In this document: positions 1 to 9,695 of the stretch, piece after piece | Layout of the letters: the number at the start of each line of letters is the position of its first letter | Numbering within the stretch: position 1 is the first letter of the stretch | Assembly (NCBI RefSeq): GCF_041154485.1 | Contig: NZ_AP028669.1 | Span: 1,054,001-1,118,000 of the forward strand | Reading direction: 5' to 3' | Source of the DNA: Variovorax sp. V93 | GTDB lineage: Bacteria > Pseudomonadota > Gammaproteobacteria > Burkholderiales > Burkholderiaceae_C | DNA length: 64,000 nt | Notes under the pieces: model-generated | The model's database searches: none | The model's input: the letters and a program-made list of their open reading frames with translations, nothing else | What the model was told of the DNA's origin: nothing | Translations under genes and position numbers: made by a program

Positions 1-1
1 G

Positions 2-52
2 GCGCTGGGGGATTATTTCGAGCGCCCGATGCGGCCGACGCCGCTGATCTAA
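2..52 (+). CDS. 3' end of an unidentified gene (partial)
   Basis: An open frame enters from the left edge and ends at a TAA stop at 50-52; the visible C-terminus reads ALGDYFERPMRPTPLI. The stop overlaps by a few bases the stop of the convergent lipoprotein gene, a common tail-to-tail layout. Sixteen residues are too few to name a family, so no function is given. It is called coding because it is open to the edge and no other gene accounts for the stretch, but this could be chance. Confidence 0.4.
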   Translation, partial: ALGDYFERPMRPTPLI

Positions 53-936
53 CGCGCGGCCACCAGCTGCCGCAGGTCGTCCTGGTAGGCCTGCAGCCGG
101 CGCACCGCCTGCTCCCGCTGGCCGGCGCTCGTGGTGTTGTGCAGCGCGGCCAGGTTGCGGCAGCCTTCCTGCAGCAGGGCCTGCTGGTGGTCGCGCCAGG
201 GGCCGGGGGGCGGCTCGGCGATGCGCATCACGTAGGCATGGATGGCCGCGCGCGCTTCGGACACCGGGGGCTTGGTGGCGTTGAAGCCGCGCAGCAGTTG
301 CAGTGCCTCCTGCTGGCGCTGGCGGCGCTCGGCATCGGCCAGCCGCGGGTCAAACACCGACTGCGCCACCTGCCGGCGCAGCAGCTCGCGCTGCTCCGGG
401 CTCAGCCGGCCATAGAAATCCTCCAGGCGGTCGAGGAAGCGGTCGTATCGCTTTTCCTGCACATCGGCGGCGCTGCGCTCGAGCCAGTCCTTGCGGTAAT
501 CGGCGTTGTTCTTCGCGTACTTGCGCTCGAGCTGCTGCAGCTGCGCCGCGGTCAGGCTCAATGCCAGCTCGGTGCCCGCCGGCTCGGCACGCTCGGTGAC
601 CGCCAGCAGGCGCTCGCGGATCTGGTCCGCCATGCGGCAGGCCTGGGCCGCCGTCACGTCGTGCGGCGCCAGGGCCTGCGCTTCCCGCAGCAGGCCGGCA
701 ATCCGCGGCAGCTCGTTCTGCCGGTGCCAGCTCAGCAATTGCCCGAGCTCGTCGCGCACCTTGGGCGTCTGCGAGCCGTCGAAGTCGAGGTAGGTGTCGA
801 GCCACCAATAGCTCACCTCGGGCAGGTTGTTGTAGGCCAGCCTGACCGTGCTGCAGCCTGCGAGCGCGGCGGCCATCAGCAGCACGCCGATAATCCGCGC
901 CAACTTGGCGCAACGCATTCGGGTAGAAAGAAGCAT
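49..936 (-). CDS. DUF6279 family lipoprotein
   Basis: A 295-residue protein with a lipoprotein signal: a basic start, a hydrophobic stretch (about residues 11-26) and the lipobox LAG-Cys with Cys28 as the lipidated residue. The mature part is helical, charged and rich in Gln, Arg and Leu; its start (STVRLAYNNLPEV) matches what I remember of the DUF6279 lipoproteins of Burkholderiales, whose function is unknown. It should sit on the periplasmic side of a membrane. The start codon at 936 shares the bases CATG with the divergent glmU start; a second Met at 918 would give a more usual signal peptide and free a little space. Family call from memory of the conserved N-terminal motif. Confidence 0.8.
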   Translation of the reverse strand: MLLSTRMRCAKLARIIGVLLMAAALAGCSTVRLAYNNLPEVSYWWLDTYLDFDGSQTPKVRDELGQLLSWHRQNELPRIAGLLREAQALAPHDVTAAQACRMADQIRERLLAVTERAEPAGTELALSLTAAQLQQLERKYAKNNADYRKDWLERSAADVQEKRYDRFLDRLEDFYGRLSPEQRELLRRQVAQSVFDPRLADAERRQRQQEALQLLRGFNATKPPVSEARAAIHAYVMRIAEPPPGPWRDHQQALLQEGCRNLAALHNTTSAGQREQAVRRLQAYQDDLRQLVAAR

Positions 937-2368
937 GAATCAGATTCCGCAAGACAACCAGGGACCGGTCGACGTCGTCATCATGGCGGCCGGCAAGGGC
1001 ACGCGCATGAAAAGCAGGCTGCCCAAAGTGTTGCATCGTTTGGCCGGGCGCGCATTGCTCGGGCACGTGACCGATACCGCCGCGCGCATCGGCGCGCGCC
1101 ATGTGGTCGTCGTCACCGGCCACGGTGCGGCCGAGGTCGAGGCCGCCATGGCCGGCAACGCCATTGGCGCCGCGCTGCAGTTCGCGCGGCAGGAGCCGCA
1201 GCTGGGCACCGGCCACGCGGTGCAACAGGCGGCCCCGCTCCTGCCCGACGACGGCACGGTGCTGGTGCTGTCGGGCGACGTGCCGCTGATCGGCGAGGAC
1301 ACGCTGCGCGCGCTGATCGCCGCCAGCAGCGGCCGGCGGCTCGCACTGCTGACCATCGAGTTCGACGATCCCACCGGCTACGGGCGCATCGTGCGCGCCG
1401 AAGGGCAGGCGGGGAGCGAGGTCAGGGCCATCGTCGAGCAGAAGGACGCCACCGAGGCGCAGCGCGAGATCCGCGAGATCTACAGCGGCGTGATGGCCGT
1501 GCCCGCCGCCCTGCTCAAGGGCTGGCTCTCGCGGCTGGACAACCGCAACGCGCAGGGCGAGTACTACCTCACCGACATCGTCAAGCTGGCCGCGGCCGAC
1601 GGCGTGCCCGTGGTCGCGCACGTGATCACCGACAAACTCCAGGTCGCCGGCATCAACAGCCCCGCGCAGCTGGCGGCGCTGGAGCGCGCCTGGCAGCTGC
1701 GGCAGGCCGATGCGCTGATGGCGCAAGGCGTGCGGCTCGCCGATCCCGCGCGCTTCGACCTGCGCGGCGCGCTGGCCTGCGAGGCCGACGTCGAGATCGA
1801 CGTCAACTGCGTGTTCGAGGGATCGGTGTTCCTGGGCGAGGGCGTGCGCATCGGCGCCAACTGCGTGATCGCCAACGCGCGCATCGAGGCGGGCGCGGTG
1901 ATCCACCCGTTCACCCACATCGACGGCGAGAAGGCCGGCGTGAGCGTGGGCGAAAGGTCATTGGTCGGTCCCTTCGCGCGGCTGCGGCCGGGCGCACAGC
2001 TGGGCGCCGAGGTGCACATCGGCAACTTCGTCGAAGTGAAGAATTCGACGCTCGCCGCCGGCGCCAAGGCCAACCACCTGGCCTACCTGGGCGATGCCAG
2101 CGTGGGCCAGCGCGTGAACTACGGCGCGGGCAGCATCACGGCCAACTACGATGGCGCCAACAAGCACCGAACCGTCATCGAGGACGACGTGCACGTGGGC
2201 AGCAATTGCGTGCTTGTGGCGCCGGTCACCATCGGCGCGGGCGGCACCATCGGCGGCGGCTCGACGGTGAACAAATCGACCGAGCCTGGCGCGCTCACCG
2301 TGGCGCGCGGCAAGCAGGTCAGCTTTGCGAACTGGAAGCGGCCGCAGAAGAAGCCGAAGGCTGATTGA
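935..2368 (+). CDS. glmU: Bifunctional GlcNAc-1-P uridylyltransferase / GlcN-1-P acetyltransferase
   Basis: GlmU makes UDP-N-acetylglucosamine in the cytoplasm: the C-terminal domain acetylates glucosamine-1-phosphate and the N-terminal domain joins the product to UTP. The 477-residue length fits the family. The nucleotidyltransferase signature MAAGKGTRMKSRLPK lies at about residues 17-31, followed by SGDVPLI and QGEYYLTDI. From about residue 260 come the hexapeptide repeats of a left-handed beta helix (for example GANCVIANARI and GAGGTIGGGS). ATG 935 is chosen because it precedes the signature by the usual distance and has a purine-rich stretch (agaaagaag) before it. GlmS, the first enzyme of the same pathway, is encoded 650 bases downstream beyond an lrp gene. 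Confidence 0.97.
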   Translation: MNQIPQDNQGPVDVVIMAAGKGTRMKSRLPKVLHRLAGRALLGHVTDTAARIGARHVVVVTGHGAAEVEAAMAGNAIGAALQFARQEPQLGTGHAVQQAAPLLPDDGTVLVLSGDVPLIGEDTLRALIAASSGRRLALLTIEFDDPTGYGRIVRAEGQAGSEVRAIVEQKDATEAQREIREIYSGVMAVPAALLKGWLSRLDNRNAQGEYYLTDIVKLAAADGVPVVAHVITDKLQVAGINSPAQLAALERAWQLRQADALMAQGVRLADPARFDLRGALACEADVEIDVNCVFEGSVFLGEGVRIGANCVIANARIEAGAVIHPFTHIDGEKAGVSVGERSLVGPFARLRPGAQLGAEVHIGNFVEVKNSTLAAGAKANHLAYLGDASVGQRVNYGAGSITANYDGANKHRTVIEDDVHVGSNCVLVAPVTIGAGGTIGGGSTVNKSTEPGALTVARGKQVSFANWKRPQKKPKAD

Positions 2369-2389
2369 GAGAAGAGAGCCTGCGGCGCC

Positions 2390-2875
2390 TCAGGGCGTGA
2401 GCGGCACCCTGGGCTCGAACTTCGCGCGCTTGAGGCTGAAGAAAGCCTTGACGTTGCGCACATTGGCGTCGGCCGTGAACAGGCGCTGCGCCAGCGCGCC
2501 GTAGTCCGGCATGTCGCGCGCCGCCACCACCAGCACGAAGTCCGGCCCCGGCGAGACGCGCCAGCATTGCTGCACGGCGTCGTCGGCGATCACGCGGGCT
2601 TCGAAGGCATCCAGCGCTGCGGCGTCCTGCCGGTCCAGCGAAATCTCGACCACCGCCTGCAAGCCATGGCCCAGCACCGTGGCCAGCCGGTCGGGCGAGA
2701 GCAGCGCGACCTGGCGCTCGATCAGCCGCTCCTGCCGCAGGCGCTGCACGCGACGCAGGCAGGTGGGCGGCGAGATGCCCACCTCGGCGGCCAGCCGCTG
2801 GTTGGTCTGCGAGGCGTCGCGCTGGAGCGCATCGAGCAGACGCAGATCTATTGCATCCAGGGAAACTGATTCCAT
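2390..2875 (-). CDS. Lrp/AsnC family transcriptional regulator
   Basis: A 161-residue Lrp/AsnC-type DNA-binding protein. The N-terminal helix-turn-helix spans about residues 20-50 (NQRLAAEVGIS followed by RRVQRLRQERLI). The C-terminal half is the RAM/AsnC ligand and oligomerisation domain, with the typical GPDFVLVVAARDMPDY stretch. Such proteins usually bind an amino acid and control neighbouring genes. It is divergent from glmS across an AT-rich region with two palindromes. I chose ATG 2875; a TTG at 2881 is in frame. Neither has a visible Shine-Dalgarno sequence, and a CATAAT -10-like element at 2886-2891 on the minus strand would start transcription close to the ATG, so a leaderless message is possible. 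Its target is not known. Confidence 0.9.
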   Translation of the reverse strand: MESVSLDAIDLRLLDALQRDASQTNQRLAAEVGISPPTCLRRVQRLRQERLIERQVALLSPDRLATVLGHGLQAVVEISLDRQDAAALDAFEARVIADDAVQQCWRVSPGPDFVLVVAARDMPDYGALAQRLFTADANVRNVKAFFSLKRAKFEPRVPLTP

Positions 2876-2887
2876 ATTCAATTGAAT
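2876..2887. promoter_or_regulatory. Palindrome at the lrp start (candidate operator)
   Basis: ATTCAATTGAAT is a perfect 12-bp palindrome immediately upstream of the lrp-type ATG. It sits just downstream of a CATAAT -10-like hexamer read on the minus strand (2886-2891). Its place suggests autoregulation; binding is inference. Confidence 0.4.
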
Positions 2888-2929
2888 TATGGAATAAAAA
2901 TCCAGATATCTTGAGTAATGAAAGAAAAG

Positions 2930-2952
2930 TTCGAAATTTCATGAATTTCGAA
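2930..2952. promoter_or_regulatory. Inverted repeat upstream of glmS (candidate operator)
   Basis: TTCGAAATT and AATTTCGAA form a perfect 9-bp inverted repeat separated by TCATG, in the AT-rich lrp-glmS intergenic region and 61 bases before the glmS ATG. It could be the site of the neighbouring Lrp-type protein or another regulator. No transcription terminator features (no trailing T run after a GC stem) are present. Confidence 0.45.
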
Positions 2953-3013
2953 TGCATATTTTTTCAACTGTTTCCTACCATCGAGCCTCTTCTTCATTCA
3001 AAGGCAGCTCACC

Positions 3014-4906
3014 ATGTGCGGCATCGTCGGCGCAGCGTCCCATCGCAACATCGTTCCGGTCCTGGTCCAGGGCCTGCAGAGGCTCGAATACCGCGGCTAC
3101 GATTCCTGCGGCGTCGCGGTCCATGCGGGCGGGCTCACGCGGGCGCGCACTACATCGCGCGTGGCGGACCTCGTCACGCAGGTGCGCGAAGACCATGTCG
3201 AAGGCCTGACCGGCATCGCCCACACGCGCTGGGCCACGCACGGCGCGCCCGCCGTGCACAACGCCCATCCGCACTTCAGCCATGGCCCGGGCGCCGATGC
3301 GCAGGGCACGCGCCCCGGCCGCATCGCGCTGGTGCACAACGGCATCATCGAGAACCACGAGCCCCTGCGCGCGGCGCTCGAAGCCAGGGGCTACGTGTTC
3401 GAGAGCCAGACCGACACCGAGGTCATCGCCCACCTCGTCGACAGCCTCTACGACGGCGACCTGTTCGAGGCCGTGAAGGCCGCGGTGCTGCAACTGCACG
3501 GTGCCTATGCCATTGCCGTGATCTGCCGCGACGAGCCGCAGCGCGTGGTCGGTGCGCGCGCGGGCTCGCCGCTGATCCTTGGCGCGGGCAAGGAAGGCGG
3601 CGAGAACTTTCTTGCGAGCGACGCCATGGCGCTGGCCGGCGTGACCGACCAGATCGTCTATCTCGAGGAAGGCGACGTGGTCGACCTGCAGCCCGGCAAA
3701 TACTGGATCGTCGACCGCAACCACAAGCCCGTGCAGCGCCAGGTGCGCACCGTGCAGGCGCACAGCGGCGCGGCCGAGCTCGGCCCGTACCGCCACTACA
3801 TGCAGAAGGAAATCTTCGAGCAGCCGCGCGCCATCGGCGACACGCTCGAGGGCGTGGCCGGCATCGTGCCCGAGCTGTTCGACGGCATCGGGCAGGACGG
3901 CGAGGGCGGAAGGACGACAGGCGCAAGCGCCCACCGCGTGTTCAAGGACATCGACAAGATCCTCATCCTGGCCTGCGGCACCAGCTACTACAGCGGCTGC
4001 ACCGCCAAGTACTGGCTCGAGAGCATCGCGAAGATCTCGACGCAGGTCGAGATCGCGAGCGAGTACCGCTACCGCGATTCGGTGCCCGATCCGAAGACGC
4101 TGGTGGTCACCATCAGCCAGTCGGGCGAAACCGCCGACACACTGGCCGCGCTCAAGCACGCGCGCTCGCTCGGCATGGAACAGACGCTGACCATCTGCAA
4201 CGTGGCCACCAGCGCGATGGTCCGCGAATGCAAGCTGGCCTACATCACGCGTGCCGGGGTGGAAATTGGCGTGGCCTCGACCAAGGCCTTCACCACGCAG
4301 CTGGCCGGGCTGTTCCTGCTGACGCTCGCTATCGCGCAGACCAAGGGGCGCCTGAGCGAAGCCGACGAGGCGCGCTACCTGAAGGAGATGCGGCATCTGC
4401 CCGTCGCGCTGCAATCCGTGCTCGCGCTGGAGCCGCAGATCATCGGCTGGGCCGAGGACTTCGCGCGCAAGGACAACGCACTCTTCCTGGGCCGCGGGCT
4501 GCACTACCCGATCGCGCTCGAAGGCGCGCTCAAGCTCAAGGAAGTGACCTACATCCACGCCGAGGCCTACGCCGCCGGCGAGCTCAAGCACGGCCCGCTG
4601 GCCCTGGTCACGAGCGAGATGCCGGTGGTGGCCGTGGCGCCCAACGACACCCTGCTCGAAAAGCTCAAGAGCAACCTGCAGGAAGTGCGTGCGCGCGGCG
4701 GCGTGCTCTATGTGCTGGCCGATGGCGACACGAAGATCAAGAGCAGCGAAGGGCTGCACGTGATCCGCATGCCCGAGCACTACGGTGCGCTGTCGCCGAT
4801 CCTGCATGTGGTGCCGCTGCAGCTGCTGGCCTATCACACGGCGTGCGCGCGGGGGACGGACGTGGACAAGCCGCGCAACCTGGCGAAGAGCGTGACGGTG
4901 GAGTGA
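3014..4906 (+). CDS. glmS: Glutamine--fructose-6-phosphate aminotransferase (isomerising)
   Basis: GlmS converts fructose-6-phosphate and glutamine to glucosamine-6-phosphate, the entry to UDP-GlcNAc synthesis. The 630-residue protein starts MCGIVGA, so Cys2 is the class II glutamine amidotransferase nucleophile. HTRWATHG and [12 protein letters not shown] are further glutaminase-domain motifs. Two SIS sugar-isomerase domains follow: ACGTSYYSG (about residue 320) with SQSGETADT, then [18 protein letters not shown]. The protein ends in the conserved KSVTVE. ATG 3014 is fixed by the catalytic Cys2. No glmS-ribozyme-like leader is evident; the 132-base upstream region is AT-rich with palindromes, suggesting protein-based control. 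Confidence 0.97.
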   Translation: MCGIVGAASHRNIVPVLVQGLQRLEYRGYDSCGVAVHAGGLTRARTTSRVADLVTQVREDHVEGLTGIAHTRWATHGAPAVHNAHPHFSHGPGADAQGTRPGRIALVHNGIIENHEPLRAALEARGYVFESQTDTEVIAHLVDSLYDGDLFEAVKAAVLQLHGAYAIAVICRDEPQRVVGARAGSPLILGAGKEGGENFLASDAMALAGVTDQIVYLEEGDVVDLQPGKYWIVDRNHKPVQRQVRTVQAHSGAAELGPYRHYMQKEIFEQPRAIGDTLEGVAGIVPELFDGIGQDGEGGRTTGASAHRVFKDIDKILILACGTSYYSGCTAKYWLESIAKISTQVEIASEYRYRDSVPDPKTLVVTISQSGETADTLAALKHARSLGMEQTLTICNVATSAMVRECKLAYITRAGVEIGVASTKAFTTQLAGLFLLTLAIAQTKGRLSEADEARYLKEMRHLPVALQSVLALEPQIIGWAEDFARKDNALFLGRGLHYPIALEGALKLKEVTYIHAEAYAAGELKHGPLALVTSEMPVVAVAPNDTLLEKLKSNLQEVRARGGVLYVLADGDTKIKSSEGLHVIRMPEHYGALSPILHVVPLQLLAYHTACARGTDVDKPRNLAKSVTVE

Positions 4907-4984
4907 GTGGGCGGGGTGCGGGGACCGGCGCCTTCGAGAGGACAATCGAAGAAACTCAGTTCGAAATCACAGCCTGCCACCACC

Positions 4985-6109
4985 ATGCCCCGCCTCGACG
5001 ACCCCCTGCACGATGCCGAAATCGGCTCCCGCGACAGCACGCTCGACACCACCCGGATCGACGACGTGCGCATCGGCGCCGTCCGTCCGCTCATCACCCC
5101 GGCCTTGCTGCAGGAGCGCGTGCCCGTGCGCGACAACACGCTGGCGCTGGTCGAAGGCAGCCGCGCGGCAATCGCCGACGTGCTGCACGGCCGCGATGAC
5201 CGGCTGGTCGTCGTGGTCGGCCCTTGCTCCATCCACGACCACGACCAGGCCATCGAATACGCACAGCGCCTGAAGGCCGTCGCCGACTCGCTGCAGGACG
5301 ACCTGCTGATCGTGATGCGCGCCTACTTCGAGAAGCCGCGCACCACCGTGGGCTGGAAGGGCTACATCAACGACCCGCACCTGGACGGCAGCTTCGCGAT
5401 CAACGAAGGGCTGGAGCGCGCGCGGCGACTGCTGCTCGAACTGACCACGCTGGGCCTGCCGACCGGCACCGAATTCCTCGACCTGCTGAGTCCGCAGTTC
5501 ATTGCCGACCTGATTGCCTGGGGTGCCATCGGCGCCCGCACCACCGAGAGCCAGAGCCATCGGCAGCTGGCGTCGGGCCTGAGCTGCCCGGTGGGCTTCA
5601 AGAACGGCACGGACGGCAGCGTGAAGGTGGCGGCCGATGCGATCCTCGCGGCCCGCGCGCCGCATGCCTTCATGGGCATGACCAAGATGGGCATGGCGGC
5701 GATCTTCGAGACGCGCGGCAACGACGACTGCCACGTGATCCTGCGCGGCGGCAAGGCTCCCAACTACTCGGCCGCGGATGTCGCATCCAGCTGCGAGGCA
5801 CTGCTGGCGAACGGGCTGCGGCCGCAGGTGATGATCGACGTGTCGCACGGCAACAGCAGCAAGCAGCACCAGCGGCAGATCGTGGTTGCCGAAGACGTGG
5901 CGGCGCAGATCGCGGCCGGCGAGCGGCGCATCACGGGCCTCATGATCGAGAGCCATCTCGAGGAAGGGCGGCAGGACCTGAAGCCCGGCGCGGCGCTGAA
6001 GCACGGCGTCTCGATCACCGATGCCTGCATCGGCTTTGCCCAGACGGTGCCGGTGCTCGAAGGGCTCGCATCGGCGGTCAAGGCAAGGCGGCGCCTGCCC
6101 AAGGCCTGA
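4985..6109 (+). CDS. aroG: 3-deoxy-7-phosphoheptulonate synthase (DAHP synthase, class I)
   Basis: This enzyme condenses phosphoenolpyruvate and erythrose-4-phosphate in the first step of the shikimate pathway. The 374-residue length and motifs fit the AroF/G/H class: [11 protein letters not shown] near residue 80, [32 protein letters not shown] and [14 protein letters not shown] 4985 gives the family's usual N-terminus; an ATG at 4907 in the same frame would add 26 low-complexity residues and is rejected. The feedback-specific isoenzyme (Phe, Tyr or Trp) cannot be told from the sequence by eye. The next gene begins eight bases after the stop. Confidence 0.95.
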   Translation: MPRLDDPLHDAEIGSRDSTLDTTRIDDVRIGAVRPLITPALLQERVPVRDNTLALVEGSRAAIADVLHGRDDRLVVVVGPCSIHDHDQAIEYAQRLKAVADSLQDDLLIVMRAYFEKPRTTVGWKGYINDPHLDGSFAINEGLERARRLLLELTTLGLPTGTEFLDLLSPQFIADLIAWGAIGARTTESQSHRQLASGLSCPVGFKNGTDGSVKVAADAILAARAPHAFMGMTKMGMAAIFETRGNDDCHVILRGGKAPNYSAADVASSCEALLANGLRPQVMIDVSHGNSSKQHQRQIVVAEDVAAQIAAGERRITGLMIESHLEEGRQDLKPGAALKHGVSITDACIGFAQTVPVLEGLASAVKARRRLPKA

Positions 6110-6117
6110 GAGCGGCC

Positions 6118-6465
6118 ATGCCAGCGCATCGAATTTTCACGATGGCGTTTGCGAAGGTCTATCCGATGTACGTCCAGAAGGCCGAGCGCAAGAACCGCAC
6201 GAAGGAGGAGGTGGATCAAGTCATTCGCTGGCTGACCGGCTACGACCAGGCGGGCCTGGAGCGGCAGATCGAACTGGAGAACGATTTCGAGACCTTCTTT
6301 GCGGAGGCTCCCGCCATGAACCCGAACAGCTCGCTGATCAAGGGCGTGGTCTGCGGTGTCCGCGTCGAGGAAGTCGGCGATCCGCTGATGCAGAAGATCC
6401 GCTATCTGGACAAGCTGGTCGACGAGCTCGCGAAGGGCAAGAAGATGGAGAAGATCCTCCGGTAG
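6118..6465 (+). CDS. DUF2200 family protein
   Basis: A 115-residue cytoplasmic protein beginning [20 protein letters not shown] and continuing [15 protein letters not shown], the hallmark of the DUF2200 family, whose members are small single-domain proteins without an assigned reaction. No signal peptide or membrane segment is visible. It starts eight bases after the DAHP synthase stop and may be cotranscribed with it, though a functional tie is not known. The basic C-terminus ([10 protein letters not shown]) is typical of the family. Confidence 0.88.
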   Translation: MPAHRIFTMAFAKVYPMYVQKAERKNRTKEEVDQVIRWLTGYDQAGLERQIELENDFETFFAEAPAMNPNSSLIKGVVCGVRVEEVGDPLMQKIRYLDKLVDELAKGKKMEKILR

Positions 6466-6576
6466 CAGGACGATCCGGCCGGAAAGCAGTTCACGGCAGC
6501 TGCATGTCCACGTCTGTCCCAAGTGCGGCACCACCCACGGGCGCGCAGGCCTCAAAGGGCATCTGCCCGCCAGCCC

Positions 6577-6888
6577 TCAGTCCCACGCAGGAAGCTTCTG
6601 CAGCGCATCGTTGGGTCGGCCCACGATGTCGACGCCGGTGATGCCGGCGCCGCCCGGCAGGAGCTGGACGTCGCAAACCACTTCCCAGGCATGACTTTCG
6701 GTGCGCCGTGCAAGGCACACTTCCTCGCCGGCGGCAAGGAGCTCGGCGCATTCGCCGATGCCGATCCGCCGTGCCGCGCCAAGCGCAAACTCGGTCGAGC
6801 CGAACTCCTGCTCCACCACCGGGTGAATGGCGACGAGATCGATCTTCCCATCGCTGAAATGAACAGCGGTAATTGCATGCTGGGCCAT
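6577..6888 (-). CDS. Conserved hypothetical protein (103 aa)
   Basis: A small acidic protein starting MAQHAITAVHFSDGKIDLVA, with alternating beta-strand-like segments and no signal peptide, membrane helix or cysteine-rich motif. I do not recognise the family. The start at 6888 is taken because the upstream extension in the same frame (to 7047) is Arg/Pro-rich shadow sequence, and the real coding pattern begins at this Met. It is convergent with the DUF2200 gene and divergent from the GIY-YIG gene. Confidence 0.7.
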   Translation of the reverse strand: MAQHAITAVHFSDGKIDLVAIHPVVEQEFGSTEFALGAARRIGIGECAELLAAGEEVCLARRTESHAWEVVCDVQLLPGGAGITGVDIVGRPNDALQKLPAWD

Positions 6889-7055
6889 GTTCAACCTCCA
6901 TTCGTGGAGAGCCCCCCGCGGGGCGACGGCAACCGCCCTGGGCCTGGGCTCGGCCACCCACTGTACGCCCGCAACGGCGCGTCTCCTCGCCGTTGCGCCA
7001 AAGCCGACTCTGGCGAAGGGCGGCTTCCAGCGGCCGCGGCTGCACAATCCGCGCC

Positions 7056-7334
7056 ATGCCCCGATCCCTGCCCGACCCCGGTCCTGTGCCTTACTGGCTC
7101 TACCTCCTGGAATGCGAAGGCGGCGTGTACTACACGGGGATCGCGCTCGACGTGGAGCAGCGCTTCTTTCAGCATGTGTTCGGGCTGGGCGCCAAATTCA
7201 CGCGCGCGCGTCCTCCGCTGCGCGTGCTTGCGGCGCGCCCCTACCCTGACAAGGGGGCCGCGCTGCGGGCGGAGATCAGGGTCAAGGCACTGCCCCGCGC
7301 GCGCAAGCTCGCCTTCTTCGAAACCAAGGACTGA
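7056..7334 (+). CDS. GIY-YIG nuclease family protein
   Basis: A 92-residue single-domain protein of the small GIY-YIG type (YhbQ-like). The motif appears as YWLYLLECEGGVYYTGIA near residues 12-29, followed by the conserved Arg of the second motif (VEQRFFQH). A later KGAALRAEIRVKALPRARK helix matches the family's lysine-rich C-terminal region. Members are linked to DNA repair or structure-specific cleavage, but the physiological role of these short proteins is unsettled. ATG 7056 leaves only a short Pro-rich lead before the domain. Confidence 0.85.
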   Translation: MPRSLPDPGPVPYWLYLLECEGGVYYTGIALDVEQRFFQHVFGLGAKFTRARPPLRVLAARPYPDKGAALRAEIRVKALPRARKLAFFETKD

Positions 7335-7393
7335 CGCGCCCGCAAGAAAGAATACGCGGTTGACCGGCTGCGCTCCCGCCTGAAATTCGCTAG

Positions 7394-8677
<1,284 letters not shown>

Positions 8678-8681
8678 CGCC

Positions 8682-9695
8682 ATGGCCTCGATGACCATGA
8701 TCCAGGCCCTGCGCTCCGCCATGGACGTGATGCTCGGGCGCGACGACAACGTGATCATCTACGGCCAGGACGTGGGCTACTTCGGCGGCGTGTTCCGCTG
8801 CACCGAAGGCCTGCAGGCCAAGTACGGCCGCTCGCGCGTGTTCGATGCGCCGATCAACGAGGGCGGCATCGTCGGCTCGGCCATCGGCATGGGCGCCTAC
8901 GGCCTGCGCCCGGTGGTGGAAGTGCAGTTCGCCGACTACGTCTATCCGGCCTACGACCAGATCGTGTCCGAGGCGGCGCGCCTGCGCTACCGCTCGGCGG
9001 GCGACTTCACCGCACCGATCACCATCCGCATGCCCTGCGGCGGCGGCATCTACGGCGGCCAGACCCACAGCCAGAGCCCCGAGGCGCTGTTCACGCATGT
9101 CTGCGGACTGCGCACGGTGATGCCCTCGAATCCGCGCGACGCCAAGGGCTTGCTGATCGCCTCGATCGAGAACGACGACCCCGTGATCTTTCTCGAACCC
9201 AAGCGGCTGTACAACGGCCCTTTCGACGGCCACCACGAGCGGCCGCTGGTGTCCTGGTCGGCGCATCCGCTGGGCGAAGTGCCCGAGGGCTACTACACGG
9301 TGCCGCTGGAGTCGGCCACCGTGTTCCGCCCCGGCGCCGACCTGACGGTGATCAGCTACGGCACGATGGTCTTCGTCTCGGAAGCGGCCGCGCAGGAGAC
9401 CGGCATCGACGCCGAGATCATCGACCTGCGCAGCCTGTGGCCGCTGGACCTGGAGACGCTGGTCGCCTCGGTCAAGAAGACCGGCCGCTGCGTGGTCGTG
9501 CACGAGGCCACGCGCACCAACGGCTTCGGCGCCGAGCTGGTGGCGCTGGTGCAGGAGCACTGCTTCCACCACCTGGAGGCGCCGATCGAGCGCGTGGCCG
9601 GCTGGGACACGCCCTATCCGCATGCGCAGGAGTGGGCCTACTTTCCGGGGCCGGCGCGCGTCGGTGCGGCGATGCGCCGCGTCATGGAGAACTGA
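8682..9695 (+). CDS. bkdA2: 2-oxoisovalerate dehydrogenase E1 component, beta subunit
   Basis: Beta subunit of E1, 337 residues, the usual length. It pairs with the alpha subunit to form the active site; the N-terminal half has GQDVGYFGGVFR and NEGGIVGSAIGMGAYGLRPV, and the transketolase C-terminal domain begins near residue 200 (VISYGTMVF, IDLRSLWPLDLETL). The start lies four bases after the alpha-subunit stop and the stop abuts the E2 start, so the three genes should be translated from one message with fixed stoichiometry. Confidence 0.95.
   Translation: MASMTMIQALRSAMDVMLGRDDNVIIYGQDVGYFGGVFRCTEGLQAKYGRSRVFDAPINEGGIVGSAIGMGAYGLRPVVEVQFADYVYPAYDQIVSEAARLRYRSAGDFTAPITIRMPCGGGIYGGQTHSQSPEALFTHVCGLRTVMPSNPRDAKGLLIASIENDDPVIFLEPKRLYNGPFDGHHERPLVSWSAHPLGEVPEGYYTVPLESATVFRPGADLTVISYGTMVFVSEAAAQETGIDAEIIDLRSLWPLDLETLVASVKKTGRCVVVHEATRTNGFGAELVALVQEHCFHHLEAPIERVAGWDTPYPHAQEWAYFPGPARVGAAMRRVMEN

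Noticed and set aside
848..934. An extended start for glmU at 848
   Set aside because: The extra residues are not part of the family N-terminus and run through the lipoprotein signal peptide codons.
139..2364. A 741-residue open frame on the plus strand across the lipoprotein and glmU genes
   Set aside because: Its product is Arg/Ala/Gly/His-rich low-complexity sequence typical of a shadow frame in high-GC DNA; glmU in another frame explains the region.
2975..4945. A 656-residue antisense frame opposite glmS
   Set aside because: Shadow of the GC-rich glmS codons; no domain motif.
4907..4984. An upstream start for the DAHP synthase at 4907
   Set aside because: It begins immediately after the glmS stop, adds non-conserved residues and has no ribosome site.
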